Positions 7,523 through 12,357 of a stretch of 12,357 bases of DNA are shown here, one piece after another. A program made the position numbers and the translations under genes. Position 1 is the first letter of the stretch. Every line of letters begins with the position of its first letter. Source of the stretch: Promethearchaeum sp. (GTDB lineage Archaea; Asgardarchaeota; Lokiarchaeia; Sigyniarchaeales; Promethearchaeaceae); the NCBI GenBank assembly GCA_030611625.1, contig JAUWPK010000048.1, positions 1 through 12,357 on the forward strand. The letters run 5' to 3'. Under the pieces are notes generated by a model, which saw nothing but the letters and a program-made list of their open reading frames with translations, was not told where the DNA came from and did not search any database.

Positions 7523-7529
7523 TTTTATA
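7523..7529 (+). promoter_or_regulatory. TATA-like box upstream of the mini-permease
   Basis: TTTTATA is centred about 40 bases before the ATG at 7566, predicting a TSS around 7550. That falls at the ACCTAATTAGGT palindrome. Confidence 0.35.
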
Positions 7530-7543
7530 CCTAATTTAACCTA

Positions 7544-7555
7544 ACCTAATTAGGT
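7544..7555. promoter_or_regulatory. 12-base palindrome ACCTAATTAGGT, candidate operator
   Basis: This is a perfect 12-base palindrome, preceded by two more ACCTAA copies at 7529-7534 and 7539-7544. Its right arm overlaps the Shine-Dalgarno of the downstream gene. The left copy at 7529-7536 can also pair with 7548-7555 over eight bases. Confidence 0.4.
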
Positions 7556-7558
7556 GAT
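7552..7558 (+). promoter_or_regulatory. Shine-Dalgarno AGGTGAT that sets the mini-permease start
   Basis: AGGTGAT matches the 16S 3' end very well and sits seven bases before the ATG at 7566. The GTG at 7554 lies inside this site, so 7566 is the start. Confidence 0.6.
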
Positions 7559-7565
7559 AATTATA

Positions 7566-7922
7566 ATGAATTTGCTTAGATATAGTATTCGTAGAATAAT
7601 GGCAATGATTCCTATTTTGTTTGGAGTCCTCTTAGTTACTTTTGTTATGACACGTTCAATGCCTGGTAACCCTTTTTTAAATCCCGATATGAGCCGCATG
7701 AACGAAGATTACATAGCAATGCTTACAGATAGATTGGGTTTAAATGACCCAATTCACATCCAGTTCTTTAAATATTTCCAAAATTTTATGGGGCCATTCT
7801 TTGCTTGGGCTATTTTCATTTATATGGGAGCCGCATTAATTTTCGGGTTATATAAAACAATTCGTTTTGGATTCAACAGAATTAATCCTAAAGTAAAAAT
7901 TGCAGAAGTAGGCTCTCATTAA
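7566..7922 (+). CDS. Truncated DppB-type ABC transporter permease (118 residues)
   Basis: The first 70 residues are a clear N-terminus of a peptide/nickel-type (DppB) permease: an arginine-rich start, a first membrane span (MIPILFGVLLVTFVMTR), the RSMPGNP motif, and a RLGLNDPIHIQFFKYF segment. A normal DppB has about 310-340 residues with five or six further membrane spans and an EAA loop. Here only one more span follows (about 75-95, FFAWAIFIYMGAALIF), then a basic tail ending INPKVKI plus a few residues. That end resembles the usual DppB C-terminus (a final span followed by D-P-R-I-R), so the middle appears to be missing in frame. It cannot form a channel alone. It may be a remnant, or a small membrane protein re-used from the permease end. 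The start is set by a strong Shine-Dalgarno. No partner dppC, dppD or binding protein is in the window. Confidence 0.65.
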   Translation: MNLLRYSIRRIMAMIPILFGVLLVTFVMTRSMPGNPFLNPDMSRMNEDYIAMLTDRLGLNDPIHIQFFKYFQNFMGPFFAWAIFIYMGAALIFGLYKTIRFGFNRINPKVKIAEVGSH

Positions 7923-7948
7923 AAAAATTTCTGAGTTTTTCAAGAATT

Positions 7949-8740
7949 CTATTCAATTTTTTCTTCTTTTTTATACAAATGATTTTTTCGACCATTTTGA
8001 ACGCTTACTATGTAATCTTCAGATAATAATTTATCAATGTGATATTTCACTGAATTTCGTTGAAGTTTAATCATTCTTGCTATCGTGCTTGAACAAATTC
8101 CTGGTTCTTCTTTAATTATATTATAGATTTTCATAGTTGTTGGAGATTTACTAAAGATATTTCCATTTTTTTCAAAAGTTTCATCAGATAAAGCAGGATA
8201 AAAGACTAAGTAACGCCCTAATTTTTCTTTTTTGATCACTCCATATTGTGATAAAATATTTAAATGCTATTGTAATTGACCAGAAGGAAGATTAGATTGC
8301 TTTAAAATTAAATTATAGTGAATTCCAGGATCATTAAGTATTATTTTAATTATCGCTTGTCGATTTTCATTATTAAAAACATCTTCCTTTGATAAACGAT
8401 GAAAACCCTTATAAATTGAGGTATATTGAAGAATTTGGTTTTTATAACTAACGAAATCTATCTCAGTGAAAATAAAAACGATACTTAGCATTAATAATAA
8501 CGAGCAATTTAAATTCGTACTTGGAAAGAAATTTGGACCTACAAAAAACGAATATAAACTTGCTGGACTATTTAATTCCCAAATATTAATGAGGATATGA
8601 TTTAGACCAAAGAATAAAACCACTAAGAATAAGGTAAATAAATGGCTAACCCATTTTGGTTTTCTTACTGTATAATAATAATAATTTGTATATAATTCTT
8701 GATTTTTATTCATCATTTTACAAAAATCATCCTCTATCAT
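7949..8740 (-). pseudogene. Membrane-anchored regulator with two winged-helix domains, split by an in-frame TAG
   Basis: Two open frames, 8740-8267 and 8239-7949, lie in the same frame and make one 263-codon protein, interrupted only by TAG at 8269-8267 (codon 158). The order is a short N-terminus, two membrane spans (about 31-52 and 79-95), a linker, a first winged helix (about 125-185), and a second (about 200-260, from FSKSPTTMKIYNIIKEEPG). The stop falls inside the recognition helix of the first winged helix: SGQLQ, stop, HLNIL. The second domain has the matching NSVKYHIDKL, where the equivalent residue is Tyr. Downstream codons are undamaged. Archaea, Asgards among them, have many such membrane wHTH regulators of unknown signal. 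The gene diverges from EndoQ with a 53-base gap. Nonsense mutation, sequencing error or readthrough are all possible. It ends at a normal TAG. Confidence 0.75.
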
Positions 8741-8755
8741 CTTTACTTAAAGCAG

Positions 8756-8765
8756 AAATTTAAAA
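8756..8765 (+). promoter_or_regulatory. TATA-like box for the EndoQ gene
   Basis: AAATTTAAAA is centred about 33 bases before the ATG at 8794, predicting a TSS near 8787 and a leader of only a few bases. It sits in the gap shared with the divergent regulator. Confidence 0.4.
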
Positions 8766-8793
8766 CTTAAGGAATAATTTTAGAACAATTAAT

Positions 8794-10155
8794 ATGCAAA
8801 TATATAATGCAGATTTGCACATTCATAGCCCCTACAGCATTGCAGTATCACAAAATATGAATTTAGAAACAATTTATAATACAGCAATGAAAAAAGGTTT
8901 GAATATTTTAAGCACCGGAGATATTACTCAACCAGCTTGGAGAAAATATCTTAAAGACAATTTAGATTTTAGGGATGGAATGTATTTCTATAAAGATCTA
9001 AGTGTCATAATTGGAACAGAATTAGAAGATATTGAATCCATACATCATGTTATACTTCTACCTGACTTCTCAGCTGCAGAAAAATTACAGGAAATGTTAA
9101 ACCCACATGTCAAGAATATAACTGGTAGATGGGCAGGTAGACCTCATGTGAATAAAAACCCAGCAGAAATTGTGGAAATTATTGATGACGTAGGAGGGAT
9201 TTGTGGTCCTGCCCATGCTTTTACACCATTTAAATCAGTTTTCCGTCAAGGAAGATATAAAACTCTTGCAGAAGCTTATGGAAGCGCTGAAAAGAAAATT
9301 GCTTTCCTTGAATTAGGGTTATCTGCAGATACAAATTTAGCTGATAGAATGGAATCTCTTAAAAATATAACCTTTTTAAGCAATAGTGATGCGCATTCTG
9401 AAGGTGCACAAAGTCTAGGAAGAGAATTCAATCGAATGGAATTGGAAAATCCGTCTTTTGATGAAATTAAAAAAGCATGTTTTCGGAGAAAAAATCGACG
9501 AGTGACTCTAAATGTTGGATTAGAACCAAGATTGGGTAAATATTTCATTATGTTTTGCAGAAAATGCAGGAGAAGAATTATAAATACAATTAAAAATAAC
9601 GAAGAAACACAAGATACCCCACTCTTACAATCTGGATTGGCCCCCTCAAAAATTGATGCAAATTTCATCCATTATCATTTCAAAAAAATAAAACATCAAA
9701 ATGATTTCCTTAAATTGTGCAGCAATGGAGATATTAAATGCAAAGCCTGTGAATCAGATATTAAAAAAAAGCAAAAACTAAACAATAAGAGCAAAAAAGT
9801 CGCAATACCTAAATTAAAACTCGGAGTTTCTGAGCGTGTTAATGAAATTGCTACATGGTCATCCGAGCCTAAACACCCAGATCATAGACCTCCTTATTTA
9901 GATATCATTCCGTTGGTTGAAATCGTTAGAAAAATTTGCAAAGTAAAAAATCCAAGGGCAAAATCTGTAACTAAAATGTACGAGAATTTGATAAAAAATT
10001 ACGGCACAGAATATGACATCCTAATTGATCTTCCAATCAGTAAAATTCAGAACAATGAAGTAGCTCAAATAATTTCTGCTTTTCGGGATTCAAAAATTAA
10101 ATATATCCCTGGTGGTGGGGGTACATTTGGAGAAATATTGCTGAATGAAATTTAA
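8794..10155 (+). CDS. Endonuclease Q (EndoQ), PHP-family DNA repair nuclease
   Basis: EndoQ cuts DNA 5' of deaminated bases (uracil, hypoxanthine, xanthine) and abasic sites. The 453 residues start with a PHP metallophosphoesterase domain: DLHIH (7-11), TGD (41-43), GTELED (74-79), HH (84-85), the EndoQ-typical PAHAFTPFKSVF (139-150) and SDAH (198-201). These supply the metal ligands. A zinc domain follows with C255/C258 (FCRKC) and C316/C319 (CKAC), with C309 also near. The C-terminal region has RPPYLDIIPLVEI and GGGGTFGEI, both conserved in the COG1379 group. The span between the two cysteine pairs is about 57 residues, lysine/asparagine-rich, longer than I expect for Thermococcus EndoQ (about 420 residues total). 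The domain set is otherwise complete, so it should be active. It is divergent from the interrupted regulator. Confidence 0.88.
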   Translation: MQIYNADLHIHSPYSIAVSQNMNLETIYNTAMKKGLNILSTGDITQPAWRKYLKDNLDFRDGMYFYKDLSVIIGTELEDIESIHHVILLPDFSAAEKLQEMLNPHVKNITGRWAGRPHVNKNPAEIVEIIDDVGGICGPAHAFTPFKSVFRQGRYKTLAEAYGSAEKKIAFLELGLSADTNLADRMESLKNITFLSNSDAHSEGAQSLGREFNRMELENPSFDEIKKACFRRKNRRVTLNVGLEPRLGKYFIMFCRKCRRRIINTIKNNEETQDTPLLQSGLAPSKIDANFIHYHFKKIKHQNDFLKLCSNGDIKCKACESDIKKKQKLNNKSKKVAIPKLKLGVSERVNEIATWSSEPKHPDHRPPYLDIIPLVEIVRKICKVKNPRAKSVTKMYENLIKNYGTEYDILIDLPISKIQNNEVAQIISAFRDSKIKYIPGGGGTFGEILLNEI

Positions 10156-10281
10156 CTTATATATGATAAATATTAAAAAATCGAATTGTTTGTGAATAGT
10201 TTGATTCTATGATGAATGTGATTGGCATTAATAAGAGTTTTCCTTTAGGTATTTCAACTTTTTGGGAATTATTATCACAAG

Positions 10282-10292
10282 AAAAAAAAAAA
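10282..10292 (-). terminator. T11 tract (on the - strand) after the membrane protein gene
   Basis: Eleven A on the + strand read as T11 on the - strand, beginning about ten bases after the stop of the gene ending at 10302. It is a good archaeal intrinsic terminator candidate. Confidence 0.5.
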
Positions 10293-10301
10293 TTGGAAAA
10301 A

Positions 10302-10982
10302 TTAACCGCATATTTTTTCGAAAATAAATAGAAATACAAAGGACCCAAATAGACAGATCACAAGTAATGGAACTATAATATTATCTCTTTTATATTTTAA
10401 TTTTTGAAAGTATCTTCGCGAATAAATTTTCAATAGAAAGAATTGAGGTAAGAAATTCAATGGAGGTACAATTATCAGATAGAACAATATATTTGAATAA
10501 TAAAATCTACCTGATTCGTAGAAGATATTTTTCTTAAATCTCAATACATACGTTCCTATCATCAATAAAACGAGTTGAATCTTATTAAGATAGTTTAAAA
10601 AGGTATATTGTATCGTTCCTACTTTATCTGGGGAATTATTATTGTTTTCAAGAGATATTATGCCATTAAAATATTTTTCGGGTGATTTTTCTTCATTTTT
10701 ATTAACAATGATAATTACTTGCAGAGAAAATAACCAAATTAAATGCCATAAAATAGCGGTGAACCATTTCATTTCAAAAAAATTGCAATGTTGCTTATAC
10801 TGAATCCAAAAAATACTTTCTTTGAATAAAACATAGGCAATAGGCTCGCCAGATGTCCATGGATCTAATGAAAAGAAAAGGAGTTCGACAACTATCCAAA
10901 GAAGAAGAATTGTGGGGAAAAATATGAAGCCCGTTTTCAGGATACGAATATATTGAGTTTTTTTTATATTTTTATTTGTCAT
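10302..10982 (-). CDS. Hypothetical multi-pass membrane protein
   Basis: I do not recognise this protein. From the ATG at 10982 it has 226 residues. A GTG at 10994 would add four (MKKK), but a run of nine A between them makes the ATG more natural. Hydrophobic segments, counted from the GTG, lie near residues 20-42 (FIFFPTILLLWIVVELLFF), 76-98, 137-151, 164-188 and 205-225 (IIVPLLVICLFGSFVFLFIF), so four or five membrane spans are likely. The N-terminus is strongly basic and the third loop is asparagine-rich and polar. There is no recognisable domain or catalytic motif. It is flanked by its own T11 terminator and a divergent gap to the beta-helix protein. A membrane sensor or orphan lineage-specific protein are possibilities that cannot be separated from sequence. 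Confidence 0.55.
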   Translation of the reverse strand: MTNKNIKKTQYIRILKTGFIFFPTILLLWIVVELLFFSLDPWTSGEPIAYVLFKESIFWIQYKQHCNFFEMKWFTAILWHLIWLFSLQVIIIVNKNEEKSPEKYFNGIISLENNNNSPDKVGTIQYTFLNYLNKIQLVLLMIGTYVLRFKKNIFYESGRFYYSNILFYLIIVPPLNFLPQFFLLKIYSRRYFQKLKYKRDNIIVPLLVICLFGSFVFLFIFEKICG

Positions 10983-11149
10983 TTTTTTTTTCACTTAAAT
11001 TTAATTAATATTTCCACTTCTTAAGTATATCGATATCACGAAGTAGATATATACTATAGAAGAGTTAGATAATCTGGTTTATTTATTAAGTTAATTTTTG
11101 CTAATATTTATTACAATGAATTATCAAATATTTCTTAACAAAAAAATAA

Positions 11150-12357
11150 ATGAGATTAAAAATGGAAAATAAAAAGATAATACGAAACTATATAATAAAA
11201 ATTCTTGCTGTTGCTCTTATTGCTATTATATTTGCTCAATCAATTATGTTGATTATTGAACCTCAAGAAATTCCTTCTAATGATCCATATATATTCTCTA
11301 TTGTGCCAAATCACGATCCGATCTCAATTAATGGTAATGATGAGTTAGCAACCTTTGCTAGTAATGAAGGACTTATTGGGAACGGAACGTATGCTTTCCC
11401 TTATATTATTAAGGGTTTTATCATTAATGCCAGTACGGCACATGGTATCGAAATTAGAAATACGAATGCTTATCTGATCATCCGAGGTTGCATGGTTGCG
11501 GGAGGTATTTCTTTTAATAAATATGGAATGATCTTATATAACGTTTCAAACGCAAATATCATCAGTAATGAACTAATCGAGAATAGTTTGGGAATTATTC
11601 TGTATGATTCTAGCAGCAACAACACTCTCTCTCGGAATAAAGCAAACTATAACCGTGGTATTGGAATCTCTCTTTGGTATAATTCAAGTAACAATATTCT
11701 TTCTGGGAATATTGTAAGTTATAATGAAGAGATGGGAATCGCTCTGAGTGATTCGTACAACAACACTCTTTCTGGGAATATTGTAAGTTATAATGAAGAA
11801 ATAGGAATAGATCTGTGAGTTTCGTACAACAACAGTCTTTCTGGGAATATTGTAAGTTATAATGAAAATATCGGAATATATCTGGAAGATTCGTACAACA
11901 ACACTCTTTCTGGGAATACCGCAAGTTATAACGGAGCTGGAATTCTTCTATCTGGTCAAAGTAACAATAATACGATTTATCATAATGATATCTATGTAAA
12001 TCAAAACCATCAAGCTTATGAATCAGATGATTGCTTAAATACCAAATGGGATAACGGTACACTCGGAAATTATTGGGGTAATTCTTATATTATCAAATAT
12101 CCAGATACCACAAATGACGCAAATGTATGGGATACTCCTTATGAGATTGATGGGGATGGTATAGGATCAGATCATTTTCCATTTGTTAATTCCGTATATC
12201 CTAATTTTGAACCACCCAGTTTTACAGATGTTCAGGAAGATTTCAGTGTCAATGAAAATTACTCGGGATTAAACATTACTTGGAACACAGTAGATTTGCA
12301 TCCAGGTACTTATATTGTTGAACTAAACGAAATAGAAAACGTATCGGCCACTTCTTG
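11150..12357 (+). pseudogene. NosD-like right-handed beta-helix surface protein, interrupted by in-frame TGA and cut by the window edge
   Basis: The frame runs from ATG 11150 past the window end. It is broken only by TGA at 11816-11818 (codon 223), with 179 further open codons. Residues 14-35 are a hydrophobic signal/anchor segment, so export is likely. Next comes a GNGTYAFPYIIKGFIIN segment typical of NosD/PbH1 proteins, then 23-residue coils of the form YNNTLSGNIVSYNEEIGI, each a turn of a parallel beta-helix. Beyond the stop there are two more coils, then LGNYWGN, WDTPYEIDGDGIGSDHFP (the NosD-type cap) and an Ig/PKD-like region (TDVQEDFSVNENYSGLNITW). The continued coding quality shows that the stop is recent, recoded or an error. 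If translation ends there, the product is a 222-residue secreted fragment. Such proteins bind or degrade polysaccharide, or serve at the cell surface; the ligand is unknown. Confidence 0.75.
11689..11953 (+). repeat. Tandem 69-base coding repeats (beta-helix coils)
   Basis: The marker TCTGGGAAT starts at 11702, 11771, 11840 and 11909, exactly 69 bases (23 codons) apart. The first three units share a nearly identical TTGTAAGTTATAATGAA stretch. A more diverged unit sits 72 bases earlier at 11630 (TCTCGGAAT). The constant spacing rules out a lone frameshift as the cause of the TGA at 11816. Confidence 0.85.

Noticed and set aside
9276..9668. 130-codon - strand frame
   Set aside because: It lies wholly within EndoQ, which has strong motifs in the opposite frame.
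10209..10215. ATGATGA, like a box C of a C/D guide RNA, in the 146-base gap after EndoQ
   Set aside because: No matching CTGA box D follows within a reasonable distance.
10157..10348. 63-codon - strand frame after EndoQ
   Set aside because: It overlaps the end of the membrane protein gene and the T11 terminator, has no motif and no start signal.
11610..12062. 150-codon open frame on the - strand with a repeated cysteine-rich pattern (YNLQYSQKECCCT)
   Set aside because: It is antisense to the beta-helix repeats. Its repeats mirror the 69-base units and the + strand frame has clear NosD features on both sides.
1..12357. Defence system, CRISPR array, transposase or tRNA
   Set aside because: I looked for regular short repeats with unique spacers, DDE/serine recombinase or toxin-antitoxin motifs and tRNA-like T-loops, and saw none. 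The only regular repeats are the coding 69-base units.

Overview
The window is AT-rich (roughly 30% GC by eye) and reads as archaeal. It carries tetrahydromethanopterin-type (H4MPT) pterin genes of archaeal families, an endonuclease Q (EndoQ), a COG1665-type nucleotidyltransferase, a membrane regulator with tandem winged helices, and a secreted NosD-like beta-helix protein. Several genes have TATA-like boxes about 25-30 bases before the start, which suggests short-leader or leaderless transcripts. This combination fits an Asgard (Lokiarchaeota-like) archaeon best. That is an inference from gene families and style, not from a marker gene.

Layout. (1) 2-2713, + strand: three tightly packed genes. 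They are the 3' part of a DUF1464 protein (ASKHA kinase fold), an FMN archaeoflavoprotein of the MJ0208/DmrX type (dihydromethanopterin reductase candidate), and a dihydropteroate-synthase-like protein of the MJ0107/TIGR00284 type. They look like one operon for late H4MPT synthesis. (2) 2757-3530: an alpha/beta hydrolase with its own promoter, ending at a T9 tract. (3) 3687-5450: an ABC-2 exporter, ATPase and permease abutting stop to start. (4) 5488-6042, - strand: FolE-type GTP cyclohydrolase I, divergent from a nucleotidyltransferase (6103-7224) and followed by a four-CxxC mini-protein (7279-7497). (5) 7566-7922: a DppB-type permease reduced to 118 residues, preceded by an ACCTAA-rich palindrome that overlaps its ribosome binding site. 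(6) 7949-8740, - strand: a two-TM, two-winged-helix regulator interrupted by one in-frame TAG. (7) 8794-10155: EndoQ. (8) 10302-10982, - strand: an unrecognised membrane protein. (9) 11150-12357: a NosD-like beta-helix surface protein with 69-base tandem repeats, an in-frame TGA at 11816, and its 3' end beyond the window.

How the parts relate. FolE makes dihydroneopterin triphosphate, the entry to pterins. The first operon would act late in the same pathway, so the window holds both ends of pterin cofactor synthesis, about 3 kb apart. The rest is a mix of transport, DNA repair, regulation and surface protein. Three of the accessory genes (mini-permease, regulator, beta-helix protein) are shortened or interrupted, so the right half looks like a region in decay, unless the stops are assembly errors or are read through. 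No tRNA, rRNA, CRISPR array or transposase was seen, and no gene-free stretch exceeds 300 bases.
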